From the NCBI GenBank assembly GCA_903839585.1, contig CAIMCU010000198.1, positions 1-28,700 of the forward strand: DNA of 28,700 bases. The letters run 5' to 3'. This stretch comes from an uncultured Actinomycetes bacterium (GTDB lineage: Bacteria > Actinomycetota > Actinomycetes > Nanopelagicales > Nanopelagicaceae). A program made the translations under genes and the position numbers. The notes below the pieces were generated by a model. It saw only the letters and a list, made by a program, of their open reading frames with translations. It ran no database searches and was not told the DNA's origin. Positions 1 to 6,907 of this stretch are shown here, piece by piece; within the stretch, counting starts at the first letter, position 1, and each line of letters starts with the position of its first letter.

Positions 1-537
1 GCAGTCAATAATCTCTATATCAAAGGCTTTGGTATTGAAATCACCTATTGCAAGCGCGTAAACCTTCTTGCCCTGACAAAGAGCAGATACTTCATATGCT
101 CCGCGAATTGAGTGAAGCGTATCTCTGGTGGGAATTAATATGAGATCGGCAGCTTTGAGAGCTAAAACTAAACTTGGAGAGATCGTTGAAGGCAGATCCA
201 AAACAACGACATCAAAATTATTGGAAAGCTTAACTAGGAATTCAGACAATGTCTCTGGCAAAGTTACGTTATTGATCCGAGAGTCGGTTGCAATAAAGGT
301 GAAGCGCTCAGCGGTCTTTTCGAAAGCATCCAATGAAATAGGCATTCCTGCAAGGTAATCTGCAATAAGGCTTCGATCGCCATCTCTGCCAACCCTAAAT
401 GTTAAATCGCCTTTAGGATCTAAATCGATGAGCAAAACACTCTTGCCGTAATCTACAAAGCTCGCTGCAAGTGCATGAGCAGTTGTTGTCTTACCAACGC
501 CTCCAGCTGTATTTGCGACACAAATGACCTTACTCAT
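1..537 (-). CDS. ParA/MinD-family P-loop ATPase with altered Walker A box (3' end outside window)
   Basis: Read on the minus strand, an open frame starts at ATG 537 and stays open to base 1, so 179 codons are visible and the C-terminus is missing. The N-terminus has the ParA-type P-loop ANTAGGVGKTTT at residues 8-19, an A'-like segment LLIDLDPKGD, and a Walker-B-like strand VVVLDLPS. ParA/MinD ATPases bind nucleoid or membrane and position cargo or chromosomes. The first lysine of the deviant Walker box (KGGVGKT) is alanine here. The start overlaps the stop of the upstream oxygenase-like gene as ATGA, making this the last visible gene of a five-gene coupled operon. No ParB-like partner is visible; one could lie beyond the window. 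The family call is sure, the cargo unknown. Confidence 0.88.
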   Translation of the reverse strand, partial: MSKVICVANTAGGVGKTTTAHALAASFVDYGKSVLLIDLDPKGDLTFRVGRDGDRSLIADYLAGMPISLDAFEKTAERFTFIATDSRINNVTLPETLSEFLVKLSNNFDVVVLDLPSTISPSLVLALKAADLILIPTRDTLHSIRGAYEVSALCQGKKVYALAIGDFNTKAFDIEIIDC

Positions 538-1331
538 GAAGCTTTGGCGACTCCCCAGCGCTCAAGCGCCATCTTCAACTGAGGTGGAGTTAAAACCCAG
601 CCAGGTAGTGTGGAGATTGACCTTCTCGTTGCTCGCAGTGACAAATCGATGGCTTTCTTATCCCCAGGAAGAATTGGTACGCGGTACAACTTACGAGCCC
701 AATCCGGGAGAGCGGATGAAGCAAGAATCGCTAAAGCCGCCCATGCAGGCGCTGCAGGTGTAGCAAATCGAAGGAACTTAGGCATTGGCGGAAATGTTAA
801 GAACAGCGCCACTCTTTTGGCATCATCACTTGCAGAAAGCTCCGGAGCAATATCGCGAAAGTACTGAGCTAATTCAACGCGATTAGTCGGGGTTTTCTCA
901 GTAGGGATTCCGACTAGATCTGCAAACACAACCATCTCCTTGATGTACTGGTCTTGTTCGGCCTCTGTAATGGCAAAGCCAGATCTCACAGCTGTATCTA
1001 GAAATGAGTCCACCATCGCCATATGCACCCACAAGAGCAGATGTGGATCATCTAAGTTTAAAGAGGCATGAACTTTGCGAACACGAGCCGCTAGCGCGAG
1101 AGCATCCTCAGTCTTTCCGAAGGTCAACGTCGAGACGTAATCACCCGTACGTTGCAACCTACCCCATGCATCTTCACGAAAATTTGAGTTTGAAGCTACG
1201 CCGGCCATTGCAATTGGATGGAGTGCTTGTTCAAGAAGTGCGCGTACACCACCTACAGCCATCGATGGATCAGAGTGAATCCTCCAAGCCATACTCTCTG
1301 GAGAAAAAAGGCCGCGTGAATCCTGTGTCAT
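534..1331 (-). CDS. MpaB/DUF2236 family oxygenase-like protein (ER-bound oxygenase, Lcp type)
   Basis: The 265-residue product matches the DUF2236 family in layout: an LFSPESMAWRIHSDP start, the ALHPIAMAGV motif with His38, DAWGRLQRTGDYVSTLTFG around residues 54-72, and LLLWVHMAMVDSF with His103. Family members include fungal MpaB and the latex-clearing protein Lcp, where conserved histidines support a b-type haem and oxidative cleavage. The substrate here is unknown. Most actinobacterial members are uncharacterised. The start overlaps the MarC-like gene stop by ATGA and the stop overlaps the ParA start by ATGA, so translation is probably coupled to both. No signal peptide is seen. Confidence 0.85.
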   Translation of the reverse strand: MTQDSRGLFSPESMAWRIHSDPSMAVGGVRALLEQALHPIAMAGVASNSNFREDAWGRLQRTGDYVSTLTFGKTEDALALAARVRKVHASLNLDDPHLLLWVHMAMVDSFLDTAVRSGFAITEAEQDQYIKEMVVFADLVGIPTEKTPTNRVELAQYFRDIAPELSASDDAKRVALFLTFPPMPKFLRFATPAAPAWAALAILASSALPDWARKLYRVPILPGDKKAIDLSLRATRRSISTLPGWVLTPPQLKMALERWGVAKAS

Positions 1332-1945
1332 TGCGATGTAAAGACTTTGATTGCATCGACCAACATCTGAACGGCAATAGCGGCAAGGAGCAAGCCAGCG
1401 ATTCTTGCCAGAAGCGTGACACCGGAATCTTTTATTACTTTCAAGATGGTTGTCGAAGCCATGAGCGAAATCGCAATAACGATATGAACTCCGAGCACGG
1501 CAAGAACTAGCCCGATACCCATAGCCGGAGTGTCAACCTGTTGTACGAAAATCATTGTTGCGACAATCGCACCAGGCCCTGCTAGGAGTGGAGTTCCGAG
1601 TGGAACGAGCGCAATGTTCTTATCACTCTCACTTCCTACTCCGCCTTGACTGCCGGTGAGTAGTTCAAGTGAAACGTAAAGAAGAAGTAAACCGCCGGCT
1701 GCTTGAAGAGCCTCTATCGAAACGTTCATGTACTCAAGAATGAAGCGACCAAAGAGTGAGAAGAAGGTTATGACGATGAGGGAAACTGTGGCAGCTTGCC
1801 AAGCCAGTTTTATGCGCTCTTTAGGTGTTCGATCGGCAACTAAACCTAGAAAGATAGGTGTTGCACCAGGTGGATCGAGGATGACAAGTAGTGTGACAAA
1901 TGACTGAACCGCAAAGGTAACAGCGCTTACTTCTACGATACTCAC
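1328..1945 (-). CDS. MarC family integral membrane protein (UPF0056)
   Basis: The 205-residue protein is almost entirely hydrophobic, with about six predicted membrane segments. It carries the family signature near the N-terminus, FVTLLVILDPPGATPIFLG (residues 16-34), followed by a cytoplasmic loop with RTPKERIKLAWQAA. MarC proteins were once linked to multiple antibiotic resistance, but that role was not upheld, and their substrate is not settled. The length is usual for the family. It overlaps both neighbours by 4 nt (ATGA), so it is the middle gene of the leftward operon starting with the EamA transporter. Family call firm, function open. Confidence 0.9.
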   Translation of the reverse strand: MSIVEVSAVTFAVQSFVTLLVILDPPGATPIFLGLVADRTPKERIKLAWQAATVSLIVITFFSLFGRFILEYMNVSIEALQAAGGLLLLYVSLELLTGSQGGVGSESDKNIALVPLGTPLLAGPGAIVATMIFVQQVDTPAMGIGLVLAVLGVHIVIAISLMASTTILKVIKDSGVTLLARIAGLLLAAIAVQMLVDAIKVFTSQ

Positions 1946-2787
1946 TTAGAGATCACTCTTCTTTCCCTAGCCATTGATTCTAACCGCTCCCATTCTGCAG
2001 GATTAGTCAGATTTTCGCCTAATGAGTTGAGCTTGCCGGTACCGTGATAGTCACTTGACCCGGTTGCGACGAGATTTAATTCACGTGTGACGTGAAGCAA
2101 ATCGGCACGTTCCTGCGCGTTATGGTCACGGTGATCAACCTCAACACCGTTGAGACCTGCCTGAACCAGAGTCGCAAAGGTATCGACTGAAACTATCTGA
2201 CCTCGCCTGGAAGCAAAGGGGTGCGCAATTACCGATACACCCCCCGCCTCTTTGATGATTCTTATCGCCTCTTCAGGTGTGGGAGCTACATGCTCAACGT
2301 AGTACTTTGAATCATTATTTAGTAAGCCTTGAAAGGCTTCATCGCGGCTCTTGAGTAATCCGGTTGCAACCAATGCATCAGCTAGATGTGGCCGTCCAAC
2401 TGTTGCTCCCTCGGGGGCTGCTGCCATGACATCATCCATTGAAATGGTAATCCCATCACGGTTGAGTAGCTCAATCATCTTTTTCATCCTTGGAATTCGT
2501 TGATCCTTCGTATCGTTTAGCATCGTAATCATCGCCTCATTACCGCCATCAAAGAGGAGACCCAGCATGTGAACGCTGATTCCATCAGTTGTAAGCGTTG
2601 AAATCTCAGCACCTTTTACAAGTTGCAACCCAGGACGAAGTGCTCGTTCAGCCTCTTGCCAACCATCGATAGAATCATGGTCGGTAATCGCTAAGGTTGT
2701 GATCCCCTGTGACATCGCTTTGTTAATCAACTCAAAGGGTGAATCTGTTCCGTCGCTGACATTTGTATGGGTGTGTAGATCAATCAT
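1942..2787 (-). CDS. PHP-domain phosphoesterase (YciV/TrpH, RNase AM-like)
   Basis: The 281-residue protein starts with the PHP metal motif DLHTHTNVSDGT (His5, His7, Asp12), then ITDHDS (Asp36, His37, Asp38), VSVIAHPF near residue 190 and a C-terminal SSDYHG. These are the metal ligands of the polymerase-and-histidinol-phosphatase fold. The arrangement is that of E. coli YciV, which hydrolyses 3',5'-nucleoside bisphosphates and trims RNA 5' ends. A role in nucleotide or RNA turnover is therefore likely, but the exact substrate is inferred from family only. The start overlaps the EamA gene stop by 4 nt and the stop overlaps the MarC gene start by 4 nt. Confidence 0.9.
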   Translation of the reverse strand: MIDLHTHTNVSDGTDSPFELINKAMSQGITTLAITDHDSIDGWQEAERALRPGLQLVKGAEISTLTTDGISVHMLGLLFDGGNEAMITMLNDTKDQRIPRMKKMIELLNRDGITISMDDVMAAAPEGATVGRPHLADALVATGLLKSRDEAFQGLLNNDSKYYVEHVAPTPEEAIRIIKEAGGVSVIAHPFASRRGQIVSVDTFATLVQAGLNGVEVDHRDHNAQERADLLHVTRELNLVATGSSDYHGTGKLNSLGENLTNPAEWERLESMARERRVISK

Positions 2788-3689
2788 TGTTCAATCATCA
2801 CCTTTGTTGGTCGAGTGCGCATGACAACGAGAACACACCCAATAAGAATTAAGGCAATCCCTGGAATCACACCAGCAGGTGGCTTCTGACCCATCCACCA
2901 CAGCGCCAGAACGGCACTTACTGGAACCTCAAAAAATACGATCAGAGAAACTATCGCCGGTGAGACTCGCTTAAGGACTGAGTTGAAGACTGTGTGTCCA
3001 AGTATTTGTGCACCAAGTATGAGTCCTGCGAGTATCAACCATTCGCGAAGTTCAAAGTTGAAAATCTGAGCACCTGAAAGGACAGCAATCGGTAATGCAG
3101 TCATAGCGCAGGTGAAGTAACAGATCGCAGTGTAGGAGGATGTCTCTAAACTTTGCTGGGCTTTAGAACCGATGAGCATATAGATTGCTGCTAGCGCCGC
3201 AGAAATCAGAGCCGCAACATCGCCCATGAATGATCTAAAGGAGATTTGAAAATCAATTCCTGAGATAACGAGTACGCCAGCAAAACTAACTCCCATTCCA
3301 AGCCAAGCATTCTTTGGAATCACTCCCCCGGTCATTCGAACAAAGAGCGCCGCAAAGATTGGTTGAAGTGCAACGAGCGCTGTTCCAGCTGCTACAGAGG
3401 TCATTCGCATCGCAAGGAAGAATCCATAAAAGTGAAGCGCAAGAACAACTCCGGAGAGAGCCGCCCATTTCATGCCTGTGGAATTGGCCTTATGCCTGAG
3501 TGCGAAAGGAAGTGTTAGCAGCGCCCCTCCAAGATTTCTCCAAAAGATCAAGGTGAGTACCGGCATAGTGCTCATTGCAATGAGAGGCCCTGAGGTTCCA
3601 ATACCAATAATCCCGATTCCCATGCGGATAAGGTCTGGTTTGGCTGGAATCGCCGTGTGATTTTGCGTGCTGCTTAAAGGCTGCGACAT
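2784..3689 (-). CDS. EamA/DMT-superfamily transporter
   Basis: The 301-residue protein has about ten hydrophobic segments in two halves, the layout of EamA (drug/metabolite transporter) exporters. The first half runs from about residue 20 to 150 and the second from about 160 to 295, ending in a short basic tail. Substrates in this family range from amino acids to metabolites and cannot be read from sequence. It is the first gene of the leftward operon. A TACCGT -10 box lies exactly 6 nt before the ATG, so the transcript probably starts at or next to the start codon without a leader. It is divergent from the MgtE_N-CBS gene, with only 29 bp between the starts. Confidence 0.9.
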   Translation of the reverse strand: MSQPLSSTQNHTAIPAKPDLIRMGIGIIGIGTSGPLIAMSTMPVLTLIFWRNLGGALLTLPFALRHKANSTGMKWAALSGVVLALHFYGFFLAMRMTSVAAGTALVALQPIFAALFVRMTGGVIPKNAWLGMGVSFAGVLVISGIDFQISFRSFMGDVAALISAALAAIYMLIGSKAQQSLETSSYTAICYFTCAMTALPIAVLSGAQIFNFELREWLILAGLILGAQILGHTVFNSVLKRVSPAIVSLIVFFEVPVSAVLALWWMGQKPPAGVIPGIALILIGCVLVVMRTRPTKVMIEQ

Positions 3690-3695
3690 AGCGCA

Positions 3696-3701
3696 ACGGT
3701 A
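3696..3701 (-). promoter_or_regulatory. -10 box (TACCGT) for the EamA-PHP-MarC-MpaB-ParA operon, leaderless geometry
   Basis: On the minus strand TACCGT is followed by 6 nt and then the ATG at 3689. In actinobacteria a TAnnnT box at this distance puts the transcription start on the start codon. No Shine-Dalgarno sequence is present. Confidence 0.6.
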
Positions 3702-3706
3702 GCCGA

Positions 3707-3712
3707 TACCCT
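3707..3712 (+). promoter_or_regulatory. -10 box (TACCCT) for the MgtE_N-CBS gene, leaderless geometry
   Basis: TACCCT is followed by 6 nt and then ATG 3719. A weak GCGACA (3683-3688) sits about 18 bp upstream as a possible -35. The box faces away from the TACCGT box of the EamA gene, with 5 bp between the two. Confidence 0.6.
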
Positions 3713-3718
3713 TGCCTC

Positions 3719-5020
3719 ATGAGCAGCAATACATTAAATCGCGTATTTCTCGCTCGCCTAGCCGGGACAGCAGTCTTTGATCCAAATGGGGATCCAGTAG
3801 GTAAGGTGCGCGATGCTGTCGCAACCCTTCGTACTAACAATCAACCACCTCGAATCCTTGGAATTGTTGTTGAGGTCCCATTGCGTCGACGTGTATTTGT
3901 TCCAATTACCAGGGTTACATCGATTGAATCTGGCGCTGTCGTCATCACGGGTCTAGTTAACATGCGCCGATTTGATACTCGTGCTGGTGAACTCTTGGTT
4001 TTGGGTGAGCTACTAGATCGTTCCGTCACTCTTATCGAATCTCAAGAGCCTGTCGTTGTTGAGGACATGGGTATGGAGCAAAATCGAACTGGTGATTGGC
4101 TCATCACCCGAATACATATTATGAAGAAGGGGCGTGGCTTTCGTCGCAAGGGTGCAACTTCTACGGTTATGTGGGAAGAGGTAAACGGCTTTGTTCTTCC
4201 AGAGCACAATCAAGGTGTAGCGAATCTACTTTCAACACTCAGTAACTTACGTGCTGCCGATCTTGCTGCGGTTATTCAAGATCTTGCACCAAAGCGTCGT
4301 ATCGAAGTTGCGCGAGCGCTAGATGATGAGCGTTTAGCCGATGTTCTCCAGGAGATGGATGAGGCCGAGCGCGTTGAGCTTCTAGCCGAACTTGAAGGCG
4401 AGCGCGCAGCTGATGTTTTGGAGGAGATGGATCCAGATGATGCAGCCGACCTTCTTCGTGAAGTTGGTGAAGAGCGAGCCCAGCAACTCATCGAGTTGAT
4501 GGAGCCAGAGGATGCCGAAGATGTTTTGCGTCTGATGACGTATGAAGATTACTCCGCAGGCGGAATGATGACGACAGATCCAATTTTAATGAGCGCCGAT
4601 TACTCTGTTGCTGACGCTCTTGCTGCCGTTCGCCGAAGTGAGATATCACCAGCTCTTGCATCTCAGGTGTTCATCTGTCGCCAACCGCTAGAGACACCTA
4701 CTGGTCGTTACATAGGAATGGTGCACTACCAGCGCTTGCTCCGTGAGGCACCAGCCACGCTCCTCGGATCCATCGTAGATACAGATACTCAAGGTTTAAA
4801 TCCCAATGCGACTCTTCATGAGGTTTCCTCATACTTAGCCAGCTACAACCTTCTTTCGCTGCCGGTTGTCGATGCAAATGAAAGACTCTTGGGAGTTGTC
4901 ACTGTTGATGACGTGCTCGATCACTTACTGCCTGAAAACTGGCGTCATGATCACCGCGATTCAACCCGCGGAACAGGTATTTTAGGAAACTTAGCTGATG
5001 TAAATGTTGAGGAGGTGTAA
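3719..5020 (+). CDS. Cytoplasmic MgtE_N-CBS domain protein with PRC-barrel-like N-terminus
   Basis: The 433-residue protein has a PRC-barrel-like N-terminal part (about residues 9-80), a second beta-rich part to about 150, an acidic helical MgtE_N repeat domain (about 165-270, repeated LxEMD/ADxL units) and two CBS domains (about 275-405, ending GVVTVDDVLDHLLPENW). MgtE channels use MgtE_N and CBS as a magnesium-sensing plug, but the membrane pore domain of MgtE is absent, so this is not a complete transporter. It may sense Mg2+ or nucleotides and act on a partner. The next gene, a DUF1003 membrane protein, starts 2 nt after the stop. A similar pair, Rv1232c/Rv1233c, occurs in mycobacteria (from memory). 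Confidence 0.85.
   Translation: MSSNTLNRVFLARLAGTAVFDPNGDPVGKVRDAVATLRTNNQPPRILGIVVEVPLRRRVFVPITRVTSIESGAVVITGLVNMRRFDTRAGELLVLGELLDRSVTLIESQEPVVVEDMGMEQNRTGDWLITRIHIMKKGRGFRRKGATSTVMWEEVNGFVLPEHNQGVANLLSTLSNLRAADLAAVIQDLAPKRRIEVARALDDERLADVLQEMDEAERVELLAELEGERAADVLEEMDPDDAADLLREVGEERAQQLIELMEPEDAEDVLRLMTYEDYSAGGMMTTDPILMSADYSVADALAAVRRSEISPALASQVFICRQPLETPTGRYIGMVHYQRLLREAPATLLGSIVDTDTQGLNPNATLHEVSSYLASYNLLSLPVVDANERLLGVVTVDDVLDHLLPENWRHDHRDSTRGTGILGNLADVNVEEV
5010..5015 (+). promoter_or_regulatory. Shine-Dalgarno AGGAGG for the DUF1003 gene
   Basis: A full AGGAGG lies inside the last codons of the MgtE_N-CBS gene, 7 nt before ATG 5023. This supports the chosen start and translational coupling of the two genes. 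Confidence 0.75.
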
Positions 5021-5022
5021 AG

Positions 5023-5508
5023 ATGGCACGCAAAGATGGTTTAGATACCCCACGCGAGACCCGTCGCTCACTGCGCCCTAACTACGATCCAGAGGCTTTT
5101 GGTCGCCTATCTGAGCGCTTTGCTCGCTTCTTAGGTACTGCACGGTTCCTGGTTTATATGACTGTTTTCGTTCTGAGTTGGGTCGTATGGAATGCACTGG
5201 CTCCTCGTGATCTACGTTTTGACGATTATCCATTCATCTTCCTGACACTCATACTTTCTTTACAAGCATCGTATGCAGCCCCGCTTATTCTCCTTGCGCA
5301 AAATCGCCAGGCTGATAGGGATCGGATTTCGCTCAATGAAGATAGGGCTCGTAACGACCGCAGCATTGCAGATACTGAGTACCTAACTCGCGAACTAGCG
5401 AGCTTAAGAATCTCACTTGGAGAGGTCGCAACACGTGATTTCTTACGCAGCGAACTTGAGGACTTGATTAAAGAGTTAAGAGCTAATCCCGAGTCTGACT
5501 CCAAGTAA
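5023..5508 (+). CDS. DUF1003 membrane protein
   Basis: The 161-residue protein has a basic N-terminus, two membrane helices (about residues 40-62 and 68-90, the latter ending PLILLAQNRQADRDR), then a charged helical cytoplasmic tail. This is the DUF1003 pattern. No biochemical function is established for the family. Close coupling to the MgtE_N-CBS protein suggests it may be the membrane partner for that sensor (inference). The last 33 nt overlap the 3' end of mrp on the opposite strand. Confidence 0.88.
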   Translation: MARKDGLDTPRETRRSLRPNYDPEAFGRLSERFARFLGTARFLVYMTVFVLSWVVWNALAPRDLRFDDYPFIFLTLILSLQASYAAPLILLAQNRQADRDRISLNEDRARNDRSIADTEYLTRELASLRISLGEVATRDFLRSELEDLIKELRANPESDSK

Positions 5509-6597
5509 GGATTTCGGACGCACAACTAGTTTTTCAACTATCTCATTAATTGCTCGAGCAGAGGCCGACTCTGTTTCAAGAGAAACTACAGGATGACCAT
5601 CATCGCCACCGCTGCGAAGCTCAGGGCTAAATGCAACCTTGCCTAGAAGGGGTACATCGGCTCCCACGAGTTGTGAAAGAACCTTTGAGGTTTCTTCGCC
5701 ACCACCACTACCAAAGAGCGATATCTCCTCACCGCACTTTGGGCATGGAAAGGCTGACATATTCTCAATCACTCCAAGCACTCTCTGGTGCATCTGATGC
5801 GCAATTCTTCCTGCTCGCTCTGCAACCTCTGCCGCAGCTATCTGTGGCGTAGTTACGACGATAATTTCAGAGGTTGGAATTAACTGAGCAAGTGAGATTG
5901 CAAGGTCACCTGTTCCCGGTGGAAGGTCAAGGAGCAGTAAATCTAAATCCCCCCAATGTGCATCGGAGAGAAGCTGCTCAAGTACTCGATGCAGAAGTGG
6001 ACCTCGATAAGCAACGGCATCTGCGCGTTCAGGCTTAAACATCTCCATCGAAACAACCTTGACGCCAAATGCGACAGGAGGAATAAACATTTGATCGATG
6101 GCAGTTGGTCGAACCCCTATCAGCCCCATTAAACGAGGAATAGAGTGACCGTAAACATCGGCATCAAGAATTCCTACTCGCAAACCCTTATTGGCAGCTG
6201 CGACCGCAAGGTTTGCTGTGAGCGATGACTTACCAACTCCACCTTTACCTGAAGCGACTCCAATAACGCGTGTAAGTGAGCCAGCCTGAGCAAATGGAAT
6301 TACTTTGTCCCGTCCGCCTCTTACAATACTTTTAACCTTATCTCGCTGCTCTTGAGACATTGCACCAAAAGTTAGATCGATCGCTGATAGACCATCAACT
6401 TCTAGAACAGCTTTTGTAATATCTTCACGCAATCTATCCTGCATAGGGCATCCAGAGATTGTTAACAGAACCGTTACTCGAGCGGTGCCACCATCTATAT
6501 CGATAGATTCAACCATGCCGAGCTCTGTCAATGAGCGGTGAAGCTCTGGGTCCTGAACCTTTGAAAGCGCCTCTCTTACCGCTTCAACCTGACTCAT
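5476..6597 (-). CDS. mrp: Mrp/NBP35 (ApbC) family iron-sulfur cluster carrier ATPase
   Basis: The 373-residue protein has an N-terminal MIP18/DUF59 domain (about 1-85) and a P-loop ATPase domain with the intact deviant Walker A SGKGGVGKSS (Lys118 and Lys123), the strand VGILDADVYGHSIPR, LLLLDLPPGTGD, and a FPCPKCGE CxxC motif in the C-terminal third that binds the bridging cluster. ApbC/Mrp proteins load Fe-S clusters onto target proteins. The ATG overlaps the tatB stop by 4 nt (ATGA). The 3' end overlaps the convergent DUF1003 gene by 33 nt. It contrasts with the ParA at 1-537, which lacks the first lysine. Confidence 0.95.
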   Translation of the reverse strand: MSQVEAVREALSKVQDPELHRSLTELGMVESIDIDGGTARVTVLLTISGCPMQDRLREDITKAVLEVDGLSAIDLTFGAMSQEQRDKVKSIVRGGRDKVIPFAQAGSLTRVIGVASGKGGVGKSSLTANLAVAAANKGLRVGILDADVYGHSIPRLMGLIGVRPTAIDQMFIPPVAFGVKVVSMEMFKPERADAVAYRGPLLHRVLEQLLSDAHWGDLDLLLLDLPPGTGDLAISLAQLIPTSEIIVVTTPQIAAAEVAERAGRIAHQMHQRVLGVIENMSAFPCPKCGEEISLFGSGGGEETSKVLSQLVGADVPLLGKVAFSPELRSGGDDGHPVVSLETESASARAINEIVEKLVVRPKSLLGVRLGISS

Positions 6598-6890
6598 AGT
6601 AAATCGGGGTCGATCTTCGGCTTTATCTTTGGCGAATCCTCTTCATCGAGAACATTTGAAATATGTTTTTTCACAAAACTCTTAGGATTTAGGTCCGATG
6701 GCTGTAGATTTTCAAAACCTGGACCCAGGTTCTCTCTTAACTCCGATGTCGCGTTTGTAGCAAGTCTGCGCACCTTCTTAACCAACTTTGCTGCATCTAC
6801 AGCCAGTCGTGGAAGCCGATCAGGACCAACGAGGAAAATAGCCAGAATTGCTAGACCAAAGATTTCACCCGCACCAAAATCGAAGAACAT
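6594..6890 (-). CDS. tatB: Sec-independent protein translocase subunit TatB
   Basis: The 98-residue protein starts with FGAGEIFGLAILAIFLVGPDRLPRLA, written here as its key elements: Glu at residue 8, a membrane helix at about 8-22, and the GPDRLP hinge. An amphipathic helix and an acidic, proline-rich tail follow. This is the TatA/TatB layout, and the length and conserved Glu favour TatB. It recruits twin-arginine substrates with TatC, which is not in the window. The position directly after htrA matches Rv1224 after Rv1223 in mycobacteria (from memory). A TAGTAT box 6 nt upstream suggests its own leaderless promoter in the 17-bp gap after htrA. Confidence 0.92.
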   Translation of the reverse strand: MFFDFGAGEIFGLAILAIFLVGPDRLPRLAVDAAKLVKKVRRLATNATSELRENLGPGFENLQPSDLNPKSFVKKHISNVLDEEDSPKIKPKIDPDLL

Positions 6891-6896
6891 ACGGTG

Positions 6897-6902
6897 ATAC
6901 TA
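6897..6902 (-). promoter_or_regulatory. -10 box (TAGTAT) for tatB-mrp, leaderless geometry
   Basis: On the minus strand TAGTAT is followed by 6 nt and then the tatB ATG at 6890. It lies between the htrA stop and tatB, so tatB-mrp may be transcribed apart from htrA. No Shine-Dalgarno sequence is visible. Confidence 0.5.
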
Positions 6903-6907
6903 CTTGT

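Noticed and set aside
1004..1510. Long plus-strand frame opposite the MpaB-like and MarC-like genes
   Set aside because: Low-complexity translation rich in His, Arg and Ser with no recognisable domain; it is the shadow of two well-supported minus-strand genes.
4261..4530. Repeated [14 protein letters not shown] stretches as a DNA repeat
   Set aside because: They come from the acidic MgtE_N protein repeat (GEEMD/ADVLE-type units), so they are coding rather than a DNA element.
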